Source: Amycolatopsis sp. (GTDB lineage Bacteria; Actinomycetota; Actinomycetes; Mycobacteriales; Pseudonocardiaceae). Taken from it: a DNA stretch of 64,000 nt. Location of the stretch: the NCBI RefSeq assembly GCF_025464955.1, contig NZ_JAODNM010000067.1:1-64000 (forward strand). The letters are read 5' to 3'. The translations under genes were made by a program, and so were the position numbers. Of this stretch, positions 6,783-15,676 are shown in pieces (position 1 is the stretch's first letter; each line of letters begins with the position of its first letter). The notes below the pieces were generated by a model. That model was not told the origin of the DNA. It was given only the letters and a program-made list of their open reading frames with translations, and ran no database searches.

Positions 6783-8333
6783 TTAGTCAGAACCCAGAGT
6801 TACGTCAACTGTAAGAAGCGCCCCCGCGCGAACCAGCTGCACCGCGACGACCTCGCCGGGATTGTGCTCCCGCACGGCCACGGTCAGCTCGGCCGCGTTG
6901 CGCACCAGGCGGCCGCCGAGCTTGGTGATCGTGTCGCCTTCCTTGATGCCGGCGTTGGCGGCCGGGCCGCCGGGCGCGACGTTCTGGGCCTGCGCGCCTT
7001 CGGCGGTGTCCGCCGAGACCGACGCCGCGTTGATGCCGATGTCGGCGTGCTTGACCTTGCCGTCCTTGATCAGCGCGGTGGCGATCTTCATCGCCTGGTC
7101 GGCCGGGATGGCGAAGCCGATGCCGATGCTGCCGCCGGTTCCGTCGGTGCCGTCGGTCCGGATCGAGGAGTTGATCCCGATCAGCGCGCCGGTCGAGTCG
7201 ACGAGCGCGCCACCGGAGTTGCCGCGGTTGATCGGCGCGTCGGTCTGGATCGCGTCGTAGGTGACCGGCGCCGCGCCCGCGTCGCCCTGCGCGGTGACCG
7301 GCCGGTGCAACGCGCTCACGATGCCGGACGTGACGGAGTTCTCCAGGCCGAGCGGCGAGCCGACGGCGATCACCGCGTCACCGGGCTCGAGGTTGGCCGA
7401 CTTGCCGATCTGCATGACGGTCGGGTTGCTGACGTTCACCTTGATCACCGCGAGGTCGGTCAGCGGGTCCGTGCCGACGATCTTGGCTTCGGTGCGGGTG
7501 CCGTCGCTGAACACCGCCGTGATCTTCGCCGCCGGGTCGGTGGACGCGAGCGACACGACATGGTTGTTGGTGACGACGTAGCCCTGGGGGTCGATGATCA
7601 CGCCGGAGCCGACATCGCCGGAATCACCCGACTTGACCTCGATCGACAGCACCGCCGGCGACACGCGCTTGGCGATGTCGGCAATCGAACCGGGCGCGCG
7701 TTCCTTGCTGGCCTGCGCCTGGGAGATGGTCGCCTCGCCGGTCAGCGAGTTGCCCGTGTCGGCGATCCACCAGCCGACCAGCCCGCCGACCGCCCCGACG
7801 AGCAGGGCGACGACGCCGAGCAGCGCCAACGCCCTCGGCTTGACGCGGCGGCCGAACAGCACCTCCGGCAGGCTGAGCATGGCACTGCGAGGACGCTCTT
7901 CCTCAGGATCTTCATGCTCGAGGTCGACAGCCGGACCACCCAGCACCGCGCCGGCGGCCGGGTCGCGCCACGGATCGGCCGCGTCGGACCACAGGGGCGC
8001 GCCGGAACCGCTGGCGAGGCGGGCGTTGCCATTGAGGCCGCTGTCGTCGCGGGGGCGTTCCAGCGTGACGCCGTTGGCGCCGGCGGGACGGCCGAAAGCC
8101 TCGGCCAGCGACTCGGGCGGCGGGGTCCGCGCGGCCGCGACCTGGCCGCGGCCGTTGCCGGTGTCCGGGGTGTACAGCTTGTCGAACGCGCCCTCGACCC
8201 CGCGCGGCCGACCGAAAGTGGCCGCCTGCACCGGGTCCACGGACGGCTTGTCCAGCGGACGGGGAGCCAGTCGGTCCTCAGCTGCCCGGGCACCTGGCTG
8301 CTCATGGTTCTCGTTCGGCTGCTCGGTCATCAT
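6783..8333 (-). CDS. htrA: HtrA-like membrane-anchored trypsin-fold serine protease with PDZ domain
   Basis: This 516-residue protein has a long disordered cytoplasmic N-terminus (1-160), one transmembrane helix (about 168-191), and a trypsin-like domain. The catalytic triad is visible: His258 ('VVTNNHVV'), Asp293 ('LTDLAVIKV') and Ser373 in 'NRGNSGGAL'. A C-terminal PDZ domain ('GGPAANAGIKEGDTITKLGG') completes it. HtrA/DegP proteases degrade misfolded proteins outside the membrane. It lies downstream of sigE and rseA, the SigE regulon order known from mycobacteria, with a 137-base gap after rseA. The start at 8333 (MMTEQ) or 8330 (MTEQ) is preceded closely by GGGGA; an upstream TTG at 8411 has no ribosome site and seems less likely. 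Confidence 0.93.
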   Translation of the reverse strand: MMTEQPNENHEQPGARAAEDRLAPRPLDKPSVDPVQAATFGRPRGVEGAFDKLYTPDTGNGRGQVAAARTPPPESLAEAFGRPAGANGVTLERPRDDSGLNGNARLASGSGAPLWSDAADPWRDPAAGAVLGGPAVDLEHEDPEEERPRSAMLSLPEVLFGRRVKPRALALLGVVALLVGAVGGLVGWWIADTGNSLTGEATISQAQASKERAPGSIADIAKRVSPAVLSIEVKSGDSGDVGSGVIIDPQGYVVTNNHVVSLASTDPAAKITAVFSDGTRTEAKIVGTDPLTDLAVIKVNVSNPTVMQIGKSANLEPGDAVIAVGSPLGLENSVTSGIVSALHRPVTAQGDAGAAPVTYDAIQTDAPINRGNSGGALVDSTGALIGINSSIRTDGTDGTGGSIGIGFAIPADQAMKIATALIKDGKVKHADIGINAASVSADTAEGAQAQNVAPGGPAANAGIKEGDTITKLGGRLVRNAAELTVAVREHNPGEVVAVQLVRAGALLTVDVTLGSD

Positions 8334-8470
8334 TCCCCGGGACTCATCTAGCGCCGCGAGGCGTTGGCCGCCACCGGACACTGAAGGTTGCTCGGCGTGA
8401 CGATACGCCAAGCCTCAACCATCGAGTTTGCCGTCGCACCGGTGAAGTGGGCGTTGCTTGGAGGACGTCG

Positions 8471-9181
8471 TCACCGACCGGCGACGAGGCCCGCCGTGAG
8501 CGGCACCGTGCTGGACAGCGGCGCGGGCACTACCTCGGACGTGGTCACGCCGGGTGCCGCGGGACCGCCGAGCTGCCCGAACTGCGCGGGCAGCAGGTTG
8601 ACCCCCTGCGGCGGCGACTGCGGCCCGGTGTCGGTCGCGACCTCACCGGTGTCGCCACCGGTAGCGACCAGCGCGAGCGCGCTGAGCACCAGGCCCGAAA
8701 CGACGACGCCCGCACCCTGAGCGGCGCGACGACGGGCGGCGCCCCGCGCAAACGGGCCCACCCGGCCGCCCCCGAGCACGGTCGGCGAGCTGCCGAGCGG
8801 GGTCGTGCGGCCCAGCGGCGCGGCGCCGCCGAGGACGCCCGCATCACGCAGGCCGGCGACCCGGTCGGGACGCTGGATCGCGACGAGCTGGCCGTCGGAA
8901 GTCATGGCGAGATTGTCCGGGGCACCAGGCAGCTCGGTGTGCTCCGGGATCGACATGAGGCTGGCGAGGAACCCTGCCGACATCGAAGGCGCGTCCGCGC
9001 GTTTGACCGCCGCGCACGCCTGACGCTGCGCGGTGATCTCCGCGGCGCAACCGGGGCAGCGGGCGATATGCGCCGCGGCACGGTCCTGTGCGCCTAGCGA
9101 AAGTTCACCGTCGACATAAGCGACGACGACGTCGGGAAGCAGGTGCGACTCGGGGAAACCCCAGCCTCGCGGTGCGGTCAT
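8471..9181 (-). CDS. rseA: Anti-sigma-E factor with ZAS zinc finger and one membrane helix
   Basis: This 236-residue protein has the zinc-binding anti-sigma motif H-x3-C-x2-C (His38, Cys42, Cys45 in '[11 protein letters not shown]'). A variable linker, one membrane helix (about 155-177, '[18 protein letters not shown]') and a Pro/Thr-rich outer tail follow. Its ATG overlaps the sigE stop in an ATGA, the usual coupling for a sigma/anti-sigma pair. It would bind and inactivate SigE until envelope stress triggers its loss. In mycobacteria RseA is released by phosphorylation and proteolysis; whether that applies here cannot be seen. Confidence 0.9.
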   Translation of the reverse strand: MTAPRGWGFPESHLLPDVVVAYVDGELSLGAQDRAAAHIARCPGCAAEITAQRQACAAVKRADAPSMSAGFLASLMSIPEHTELPGAPDNLAMTSDGQLVAIQRPDRVAGLRDAGVLGGAAPLGRTTPLGSSPTVLGGGRVGPFARGAARRRAAQGAGVVVSGLVLSALALVATGGDTGEVATDTGPQSPPQGVNLLPAQFGQLGGPAAPGVTTSEVVPAPLSSTVPLTAGLVAGR

Positions 9182-9780
9182 ACCGAAGACCTCACCCTCT
9201 CAAGAGATTCGTGCTCCATCGCGCGGCGGCGCTCGAGCGACGCGCGCAGTGCCTGACGGCCGCGGTGGATCCGGCTGCGGACGGTGCCGAGCTTAACCCC
9301 CAGCGTGGCGCCGATCTCCTCGTAGGACAGACCTTCCACGTCACACAGCACCACGGCGGCGCGGAACTCCGGCGGCAGCTCGTCGAGCGCGCTCTGGAGG
9401 TCCGGGTCGAGGTGGGTGGCGGTGTAGACCTGTTCCGGGCTCGGGTCGTCGCCGACGATCCGGTCGGTGTCGTCGGGCAGCGCCTCCATCCGGACTCTGG
9501 ACCGGCGCCGCGCCATGTCGAGGAAGAGGTTGGTGGTGATGCGGTGCAGCCAGCCCTCGAAAGTGCCCGGCTTGTACGAGGCCAGCGAGCGGAAGACCCG
9601 GATGAAGGTCTCCTGCGTGAGGTCCTCGGCGTCGTGGGAGTTACCGGTCAGGCGGTACGCGAGGCGGTAGACGCGGTCGGAATGCTCCTTCACGACCTCG
9701 TCCCAGGACGGCGGCGTCCAAGCGGCCTCGCCGGCGTCGACCGGAACCGGCGCGACCTCGGTCTCGAGCTGCTTGGTCAT
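9178..9780 (-). CDS. sigE: ECF RNA polymerase sigma factor SigE
   Basis: This 200-residue sigma factor has region 2 at about 28-95 ('[20 protein letters not shown]', then '[12 protein letters not shown]') and region 4 at about 125-182 ('[20 protein letters not shown]', '[20 protein letters not shown]'). SigE directs RNA polymerase to envelope and heat-stress promoters. The ATG at 9780 follows a strong AGAGGAAC ribosome site; an earlier ATG at 9816 would add 12 residues. A matching ECF promoter (GGGAAC-N17-CGTT) lies upstream, pointing to autoregulation. The order sigE-rseA-htrA-tatB and the divergent O-methyltransferase match Rv1220c-Rv1224. Confidence 0.93.
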   Translation of the reverse strand: MTKQLETEVAPVPVDAGEAAWTPPSWDEVVKEHSDRVYRLAYRLTGNSHDAEDLTQETFIRVFRSLASYKPGTFEGWLHRITTNLFLDMARRRSRVRMEALPDDTDRIVGDDPSPEQVYTATHLDPDLQSALDELPPEFRAAVVLCDVEGLSYEEIGATLGVKLGTVRSRIHRGRQALRASLERRRAMEHESLERVRSSV

Positions 9781-9843
9781 CGAGTTCCTCTGCTTCGCGG
9801 GGGAAGGCGCCTCCATCAGGCTGTTCTCCCAACTACTCCACCC

Positions 9844-9870
9844 AACGCGGGCCATCCGCACTGTGTTCCC
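9844..9870 (-). promoter_or_regulatory. Putative SigE/SigH-type ECF promoter upstream of sigE
   Basis: On the minus strand GGGAAC (9870-9865) is followed by 17 bases and then CGTT (9847-9844). This fits the actinobacterial SigE/SigH consensus GGGAAC-N16-17-CGTT. It lies about 65 bases before the sigE start codon, so SigE probably drives its own operon. Confidence 0.6.
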
Positions 9871-10059
9871 GGTACTGCGGTCCTGCTACTTCGTTCTTGC
9901 GACTGAGTCTGGCTGGTCTTCTTATGGTTCTAGTGAGACAGGACTGAGAAAGGCCTGAGAACTGCCCGTTTGGCTGCGTTGTGGGTCACCAATCGGCCAC
10001 GTTTGGACTTCACACCCCGCCTACCAGGGAGCCTGCGCGGATTTATCGACAAGCACCGC

Positions 10060-10071
10060 TAACCTCGCACC
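10060..10071 (+). promoter_or_regulatory. -10 box TAACCT, leaderless start of the O-methyltransferase
   Basis: TAACCT at 10060-10065 is followed by six bases and the GTG at 10072. No ribosome site is present, which supports a leaderless transcript and fixes the start codon. Confidence 0.55.
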
Positions 10072-10725
10072 GTGAGCTCCGGGACGCACGCCACCCCTTC
10101 GGCTGATCTTGGCGACGCCGAATTCGTCGAGGGGTACCTGCCTGACGACGAGGTGCTGGTCGCCGCCCGCGGCAGGGCGGCCGAATTCGGCTGCACACCG
10201 CTGAGTGCCGCGGCCGGGGCGGCGCTGCGGTTCCTGGCCGCGACCGTGCGGGCCAGAGCCGTCGTGGAGATCGGGACCGGAGCCGGGATCAGCGGCCTGC
10301 ACCTGCTGCGCGGGATGGCTGCCGACGGCGTACTGACGTCGATCGACATCGAACCCGAGTACCACCGGGCCGCCCGCAAGACCTTCCTGGAAGCCGGCTA
10401 CCCGCCGGGACGCACCCGGCTGATCATGGGACGCGCTCTCGACGTCCTCCCACGCCTGACCCACGGCGGCTACGACCTGGTGTTCGTCGACGCGGCGCGG
10501 ATCGAGTACCCGAGTTGCTACGAGAAAGGCGTCGCGCTGCTTCGGCCCGGCGGCGTCCTCGCGTTCCACAACGTCCTCGGCGGCTCCCGCGTGGCCGACC
10601 CGAGCCGCCGCGACCCCGAAACGCTCGCGCTCCGCGAGGTCGCCCGTGCCATCCGCGAGGACGAACGCCTGGTCCCGGCCATGCTGCCGGTCGGCGCCGG
10701 ACTGCTCGTCGCCGCCGTCGCCTGA
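10072..10725 (+). CDS. O-methyltransferase, Rv1220c-like SAM-dependent family
   Basis: This 217-residue class I SAM methyltransferase shows motif I 'VVEIGTGAGISGL' (about 64-76), the acidic motif II 'TSIDIEPEY', and 'YDLVFVDAA' followed by 'LLRPGGVLAFHNVL'. It belongs to the family 3 (caffeoyl-CoA/catechol type) O-methyltransferases, which act on small hydroxylated molecules with a divalent metal. The substrate is unknown. It is divergent from sigE, exactly as Rv1220c is from Rv1221. It converges on the MFS gene with a 35-base gap. Confidence 0.88.
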   Translation: MSSGTHATPSADLGDAEFVEGYLPDDEVLVAARGRAAEFGCTPLSAAAGAALRFLAATVRARAVVEIGTGAGISGLHLLRGMAADGVLTSIDIEPEYHRAARKTFLEAGYPPGRTRLIMGRALDVLPRLTHGGYDLVFVDAARIEYPSCYEKGVALLRPGGVLAFHNVLGGSRVADPSRRDPETLALREVARAIREDERLVPAMLPVGAGLLVAAVA

Positions 10726-10760
10726 GGGCTTCGCTCCGCTTCGCCTGCTTCGCAAAATCC

Positions 10761-11957
10761 CTAGACCCGCGCCATCCGACGCCCCAGCACCAGCGCGGGG
10801 ACGGTGGCCAGTGCGAGCCAGACGGCGATGACGGCCACGAGCGCGCCCCAGCCGGCGTGGCCGTAGACGACAGCGCCGACCGTGCCGCCGACGCTGCTGC
10901 CCAGGTAGTACGACAGCGTGTACAGCCCCGACACCTGGCCGCGAGCCGTTTCGGGCGCCTCCGCGGCGGCCCAGCCGTTGGCGACGGCGTGTGCGGCGAA
11001 GAAGCCGCCGGTCAGCACTACAAAACCGACGATGATCAGCTGCAGCGAGTCCGGCAGCGTCAGCACCGCGCCGACAATCGTCATGAGCAGCGCCGCGACC
11101 AGCGACCGCGTCCGGCCGAAGCGTGTGATGAGCCGTCCGGCCATCGACGAGGACACCGCGCCCATCGCGTACGCCAGGAACACCAGCGACGCCACCGCCG
11201 GGGAGAGGTCGATCGGATGCCCGGTCAGCCGGAACCCGGCCGCGTTGTACAGCGCCACGAACGAGCCCATCGCCAGCAGCGCGACGGCGTACTGGGCCAG
11301 CAGCACCGGCTTGCGGATCGCGGCGCCCAGTCCGACGAGGACGTCGTGCAGCCGAACTTCGCCGCGCGGCGAAGGAGTGGATCGTGGCAGCGCCACCACG
11401 CTCACCACCCCGCACACCAGCCCCACCCCGCCGACGACGGCCAGCGCGCCGTGCCAACCCAGCGGACCGGCGGAGAAGCCGCTGGAGAGCCGTCCGAGCA
11501 TGCCGCCGAGGGTGTTCCCCGCGATCATCGCGCCGACGGCCGCCGCGACGCCCTTCTTGCCCAGCTGCTCGACCAGGTACGCGGCCGCGACCCCGGGGAA
11601 CCCGGCGATGGCGATGCCCTGCAGCGCCCGCAGGATCAGCAACGTCGAGAACGACGGCGCGAGTGGCAGCACCAGCCCCAGCACCACTGAGCCAATCACC
11701 GACGCGAGGATCACCGGCCGTCTGCCGATGACCTCCGACAGCGCCGCGATCGGGAGGACGGCCAGCGCCAGCGCACCGGTCGCGACGCTGACCGCCAGCG
11801 AGGCACCGCCGGGATCGAGCCCGAACCGGGCCGCGAGCTGAGGGAGGACGGGCTGAGGGGCGTAGAGCAGGGCGAACGACGAGATCCCCGCGGCAGCGAC
11901 GGCAATGGTGACGCGCCGCGAACTCACGCGGGCGGGCAACTCGAGCGAAACTGACAT
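10761..11957 (-). CDS. MFS transporter, YnfM-like
   Basis: This 398-residue protein has about 12 hydrophobic segments and the major facilitator loop motif 'LSEVIGRRPVILASV' after helix 2, plus 'AGRLITRFGRTRSL' in the second half. It resembles the YnfM/arabinose-efflux type drug:H+ antiporters. Its divergent LysR neighbour repeats the ynfL-ynfM arrangement of E. coli, so the regulator probably controls it. TAGTTT six bases before the ATG suggests a leaderless transcript from the shared 62-base divergent region. The exported substrate is unknown. Confidence 0.88.
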   Translation of the reverse strand: MSVSLELPARVSSRRVTIAVAAAGISSFALLYAPQPVLPQLAARFGLDPGGASLAVSVATGALALAVLPIAALSEVIGRRPVILASVIGSVVLGLVLPLAPSFSTLLILRALQGIAIAGFPGVAAAYLVEQLGKKGVAAAVGAMIAGNTLGGMLGRLSSGFSAGPLGWHGALAVVGGVGLVCGVVSVVALPRSTPSPRGEVRLHDVLVGLGAAIRKPVLLAQYAVALLAMGSFVALYNAAGFRLTGHPIDLSPAVASLVFLAYAMGAVSSSMAGRLITRFGRTRSLVAALLMTIVGAVLTLPDSLQLIIVGFVVLTGGFFAAHAVANGWAAAEAPETARGQVSGLYTLSYYLGSSVGGTVGAVVYGHAGWGALVAVIAVWLALATVPALVLGRRMARV

Positions 11958-11969
11958 GACCCGAAACTA
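11958..11969 (-). promoter_or_regulatory. -10 box TAGTTT, leaderless start of the MFS transporter
   Basis: On the minus strand TAGTTT (11969-11964) is followed by six bases and the ATG at 11957. The site lies in the divergent region shared with the LysR gene, where an operator for that regulator would be expected. Confidence 0.5.
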
Positions 11970-12019
11970 AGCTCTGCTAACCAATACGTCTAATGCTCAA
12001 ATGTGCGAGTATTGATACT

Positions 12020-12982
12020 GTGGCGCATGAAAGCTCGGAAACCCTGCTAGCCGCGCAGCTCGCGCCGAACCTGGCCCTGCTGGCCGCCCTGCACGAGGTG
12101 CCGAACGTCACCCGCGCGGCGGAGCTGCTGGGCGTGCCGCAACCGACCCTCAGCAGGCGTCTCGCTGCGCTGGGCCGTGAGCTCGGAGCTCCGGTGACAG
12201 TGGCCGACGGCCGAGGCGTACGCCTGACCAGAGCCGGCGCGTTGCTCGCCGAGGGCGCCGTCGCCGCACTGGCCGGCCTCGAATCCGGGACACGTCGAGC
12301 GCTCGAGGAGATCCAGCCGGACACCGGACACATCGTGCTCGGCTTTCTGCACCTTCTTGGCCGCTCCCTGGTGCCCTCGCTGCTACGCGACTATCGCGCT
12401 GTCAACCCGCGAGTCCGCTTCACGCTCATCCAGGGCTCACGCCAGGAGATGCTCGACAGGCTGACCTCCGGCGAACTCGACTTCGCTCTGCTCGCCCCGC
12501 TCCCCGCCGACGACCCGGCGTTGGACTCGGTGAAGTTCGCCGAGCAGGAGATCCAGCTGTCCGTGCCACACGCGCACCGGCTGGCCGGGCGCCACGAGGT
12601 GTCCATCCCCGAACTCCGCGACGAGCAGTTCGTCATGCTCGAACCCGGCTACGGCCTGAGGAAGATCACCGACGAGCTCTGCGCCCAGGCCGGTTTCACG
12701 CCGTCGATCGCCTTCGAGGGCCAGGAGTCCGACACCGTCCGCGGACTCGTCGCCGCCGGGCTCGGGGTCGCCCTGCTCCCCCGCTTCGAGCCGCGGGAGC
12801 CGGCCGGGGTCACCGAAGTGCCGCTGAAGCCGAGGCTCACGCGGACGATCGGACTCACCTGGCGGGCCGGGGAACGCCTGACCCCGGCCGCCGGCGAGTT
12901 CCGCGATCAGGTGTACGAAGCCGCCAGCTCGACCAGCGTGCGCGCGGCGAACCCGGTGGCTCCGGGGACGACGTCGGCGTAG
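12020..12982 (+). CDS. LysR-family transcriptional regulator
   Basis: This 320-residue protein has an N-terminal winged helix-turn-helix ('NVTRAAELLGVPQPTLSRRL') and a periplasmic-binding-protein-like effector domain ('GELDFALLAPLPADDPALD', 'VRGLVAAGLGVALLPRF'). It probably controls the divergent MFS gene, as is typical for LysR regulators. The GTG at 12020 gives a normal family start; an upstream ATG at 11993 is possible and would add nine residues. Its last 76 bases overlap the end of the oppositely transcribed pepA gene. Confidence 0.88.
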   Translation: MAHESSETLLAAQLAPNLALLAALHEVPNVTRAAELLGVPQPTLSRRLAALGRELGAPVTVADGRGVRLTRAGALLAEGAVAALAGLESGTRRALEEIQPDTGHIVLGFLHLLGRSLVPSLLRDYRAVNPRVRFTLIQGSRQEMLDRLTSGELDFALLAPLPADDPALDSVKFAEQEIQLSVPHAHRLAGRHEVSIPELRDEQFVMLEPGYGLRKITDELCAQAGFTPSIAFEGQESDTVRGLVAAGLGVALLPRFEPREPAGVTEVPLKPRLTRTIGLTWRAGERLTPAAGEFRDQVYEAASSTSVRAANPVAPGTTSA

Positions 12983-14367
12983 GTCTTGTCCGACCGCGCG
13001 GGGCCCGCGATGTCCAGGTGCGCCCACGGCTTGCCGTCGGTGAACTCGCGCAGGAACAACGCCGCCGCGATGCCGCCGGGACCACCGGGGGCCTGCCGGA
13101 CGTCGCCGAGCTCGCCCTGGACCGACTCGACGAGGTCCTCCAGCAGCGGCATCTGCCACCAGGCTTCGCCCGCGAGATCGCCCGCTTCGCGGACACGGTC
13201 GGCGAGCGCGTCTTCGGTGGCGAAGAAGCCGCCGGTGCGCGTGCCGAGCGAGACCTTCATCGCGCCGGTGAGCGTGGCGACGTCGATCACCGCGTCCGGC
13301 TTGAACTTGGCGATCCCGTAGGCCAGCGCGTCGGCCAGGACCATCCGGCCTTCGGCGTCGGTGTTGGAGACCTCGGTGGTCTTACCGCCGTAGTGGCGCA
13401 CGATGTCGCCCGGCCGGTACGCGGACCCGGACACGTGGTTCTCCGCGGCCGGCACCAGCGCGGTGACCCGCACGGGCAGGCGCAACTCGGCGATCGCGCG
13501 TACCGCGGCGAGGACCGCGCCGCCGCCCGCCATGTCGGTGCGCATGAGGTGCATGCCATCGGCGGGCTTGATGGACAGGCCACCGGTGTCGAAGGTGATG
13601 CCCTTGCCGACGAACAGCAGGTGCGTCTTCGCGCCGCGAGGCCGGTACTCCGCCTCGATCAGCCGCGGCGGGCTCGCCGAACCGCCGCCGACCGCGAGGA
13701 CGCCACCGAAGCCCTGCGCGGCCAGCCAGTTCTCGTCGCGGATCGTGACCTGCAGGCCCGTTCCGGCGCCGACGACCCGCTCCGCCGTGCCGGCCAGCCA
13801 GGCCGGGTCCTTGATGTTGGAGGGAGCGTTCGCGAGGTCTCGTGCCAGCGCGGCCGCGGCCGCCAGCTGACGGGCTCGCGCGACGGCCTCGACGGCGTCC
13901 GGGGCGTTCGTCAGGAGCCGGACGGTCTTCACACCGGGAGCGGGGTCTTCGGCGGTGACGGTGAAGCTGTACCCGCCCAGGAACAGGCCTGTCGCCAGCT
14001 CGGCGACCTGGGTGGCCGACGCGTTTTCGGGCAGCTGGACCTGCACAGCCCGTGACGGCTTGCGACCGGCCTCGGTCTCCGCGGCGATGAAGCCGTCTGC
14101 CGCGCGGACGAGCGCCGCGCCGGCGAGCCGGTAGTGCTTGCGCTCGCCGTCACCGACGCCGACCAGCCAGCGCGTACCGGCGCCGGACCCGGGGATCCGC
14201 TGGACGTCGCCCGCCTTGCCGGTCGACGTCACCTCCCCGACGGAGAACGGCTCGGCGTCTTCGGGCGGGGTGGGCACGAGGACCGCGACCGGGGCACCAC
14301 GCCGCGGATCGATGGACACCTCGACGTCGATCAGCTGACTCGGAACAGAGGGCACCGGGTTGCGCAC
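12907..14367 (-). CDS. pepA: Leucyl aminopeptidase (M17)
   Basis: This 486-residue protein has the two-metal active site of M17 aminopeptidases. Lys255, Asp260 and Lys267 lie in 'VGKGITFDTGGLSIKP', Asp278 in 'MRTDMAGGGA', and Asp337, Glu339 and Arg341 in the signature 'NTDAEGRMVL'. It removes N-terminal amino acids from peptides in the cytoplasm as a hexamer. The GTG start is preceded by CTGGAG about ten bases upstream. Its 3' end overlaps the convergent LysR gene by 76 bases, an unusually long tail-to-tail overlap. Confidence 0.93.
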   Translation of the reverse strand: MRNPVPSVPSQLIDVEVSIDPRRGAPVAVLVPTPPEDAEPFSVGEVTSTGKAGDVQRIPGSGAGTRWLVGVGDGERKHYRLAGAALVRAADGFIAAETEAGRKPSRAVQVQLPENASATQVAELATGLFLGGYSFTVTAEDPAPGVKTVRLLTNAPDAVEAVARARQLAAAAALARDLANAPSNIKDPAWLAGTAERVVGAGTGLQVTIRDENWLAAQGFGGVLAVGGGSASPPRLIEAEYRPRGAKTHLLFVGKGITFDTGGLSIKPADGMHLMRTDMAGGGAVLAAVRAIAELRLPVRVTALVPAAENHVSGSAYRPGDIVRHYGGKTTEVSNTDAEGRMVLADALAYGIAKFKPDAVIDVATLTGAMKVSLGTRTGGFFATEDALADRVREAGDLAGEAWWQMPLLEDLVESVQGELGDVRQAPGGPGGIAAALFLREFTDGKPWAHLDIAGPARSDKTYADVVPGATGFAARTLVELAASYT

Positions 14368-14458
14368 GGTCTGCTATCTCCAGGTAGATAGGCCGCAACC
14401 CCGGTCTCCAAGGAGGAAACCGGGGTGCGGGATCGGTAACTTTCGGGTCGAGGTCAGC

Positions 14459-14626
14459 TCAACCCGTGACCTCCTGCAGGGCAACACCTAGATCCTTCGC
14501 CTCTTCGGCCGAAAGCTCGACGACAAGTCGCCCGCCACCCTCGAGCGGTACGCGCATCACGAGGCCCCGCCCCTCCTTAGTCACTTCGAGGGGACCATCT
14601 CCGGTCCGGGGCTTCATGGCCGCCAT
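14459..14626 (-). CDS. DUF3117 small conserved protein
   Basis: This 55-residue protein begins MAAMKPRTGDGPLEVTKEGR and ends in 'LVVELSAEEAKDLGVALQEV'. It is almost the same as the DUF3117 proteins found across actinobacteria (Rv1211 in M. tuberculosis). GGAGGGAG lies eight bases before the ATG. It forms a small beta-rich domain of unknown role. It is divergent from the crotonase gene and follows pepA by 91 bases. The longer frame that contains it is not conserved upstream of this ATG. Confidence 0.88.
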   Translation of the reverse strand: MAAMKPRTGDGPLEVTKEGRGLVMRVPLEGGGRLVVELSAEEAKDLGVALQEVTG

Positions 14627-14819
14627 AGCGTGCTCCCTCCGTCTCAACCGGCGCGCCCGGGTCGCGCTCGTCAAAGCCAGCCGGGTATATGTCCATTGTC
14701 CCTCATCAGCGCGGGACCGCGAACGCGGACCGATCTTTTGCCGCCGCATCGGTGCTGGTATGCGCCCCGCGCGGCTGGGAGACTCGCTCTCGAACCCGCA
14801 TCTCCAGGAGGATTTACCC

Positions 14820-15614
14820 GTGACCCCCACCGACGTACTGCTGACGGCCGACGCCGACGGCGTCCGCACTCTCACGCTCAACCGGCCGAAGGCGTACAAC
14901 TCGCTGACCGTCGAGTTGAAGGAACGGCTGCTGGAGGCGTTGCAGGCGGCCTCCGCGGACCCGGCCGTGCGCGCGGTGGTGCTGACCGGCGAGGGCAAGG
15001 CGTTCTGCGCCGGCCAGGACCTCAAGGAGCACGTCGGCCTGCTGCAGGCGAACGACCCGGCACCGCTGAAGACCGTCACGCTGCACTACAACCCGATCGT
15101 GCGAACCATCATCGGCATGGCGAAGCCGGTCATCTCGGCGATCAACGGCACGGCGGCCGGAGCGGGCGCGGCCTTCGCGTACGCGAGCGACCTCCGGATC
15201 GCGGCGGAGTCGTCGAGCTTCCTGATGGCTTTCGCCAACGTCGGACTCGGTCCGGACTCCGGCGCGTCGTGGACGTTGCAGCGGCTGATCGGGCTCGGCC
15301 GGGCGGCCGAGCTGATGCTGCTCGCGCGCACGGTCGGCGCGGAGGAGGCGCTGCGGCTCGGGCTGGTCGGCGAGGTCGTCCCCGACGATCAACTCGCCGC
15401 GCGCGCTCACGAAGTCGCCGCGAAGCTGGCCGCGGGTCCGACGGTGGCCTACGCGAAGATCAAGAGCACGCTGGCCACGGCGGCGGAGAGCACGTTCGAG
15501 GAGGCGCTCGCCGCGGAGAACGACGCGCAGACCGCCCTCGGCTCGACGTCCGACCACCTCGAAGCCGTCGAGGCCTTCGTCACCAAGCGCAAGCCCGAGT
15601 TCCAGGGCAAGTAA
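14820..15614 (+). CDS. Enoyl-CoA hydratase/isomerase, PaaG-like
   Basis: This 264-residue crotonase starts at a GTG with a perfect AGGAGGAT ribosome site. It has the oxyanion-hole segments 'GKAFCAGQDLKEH' and 'AINGTAAGAGAAFAYASDLR'. The phrase 'VGLGPDSGASW' matches PaaG, the 2-(1,2-epoxy-1,2-dihydrophenyl)acetyl-CoA isomerase, where the Asp of 'PDSG' is catalytic, rather than a standard hydratase. PaaG rearranges ring-epoxides in phenylacetate breakdown. No other paa genes are nearby, so the real substrate may be another enoyl-CoA. Confidence 0.85.
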   Translation: MTPTDVLLTADADGVRTLTLNRPKAYNSLTVELKERLLEALQAASADPAVRAVVLTGEGKAFCAGQDLKEHVGLLQANDPAPLKTVTLHYNPIVRTIIGMAKPVISAINGTAAGAGAAFAYASDLRIAAESSSFLMAFANVGLGPDSGASWTLQRLIGLGRAAELMLLARTVGAEEALRLGLVGEVVPDDQLAARAHEVAAKLAAGPTVAYAKIKSTLATAAESTFEEALAAENDAQTALGSTSDHLEAVEAFVTKRKPEFQGK

Positions 15615-15617
15615 CCC

Positions 15618-15673
15618 CGCAACTCGACGTCGACTTGCGCACCGCAACTACCGCAACTCGACGGCGAGTTGCG
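15618..15673. terminator. Two palindromic repeats between convergent crotonase and tag genes
   Basis: There are two copies of the CGCAACTCG family, at 15618-15639 (centre GACGTC, one mismatch) and 15652-15673 (perfect arms around ACGG). They occupy almost all of the 62-base gap between the two stop codons and probably terminate both transcripts. Confidence 0.6.
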
Positions 15674-15676
15674 ATG

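Noticed and set aside
6726..8351. A 541-codon open frame on the plus strand
   Set aside because: It is the opposite strand of htrA. Its product is low-complexity and rich in Arg, Gly and Asp, while the minus strand encodes a complete protease with its catalytic triad.
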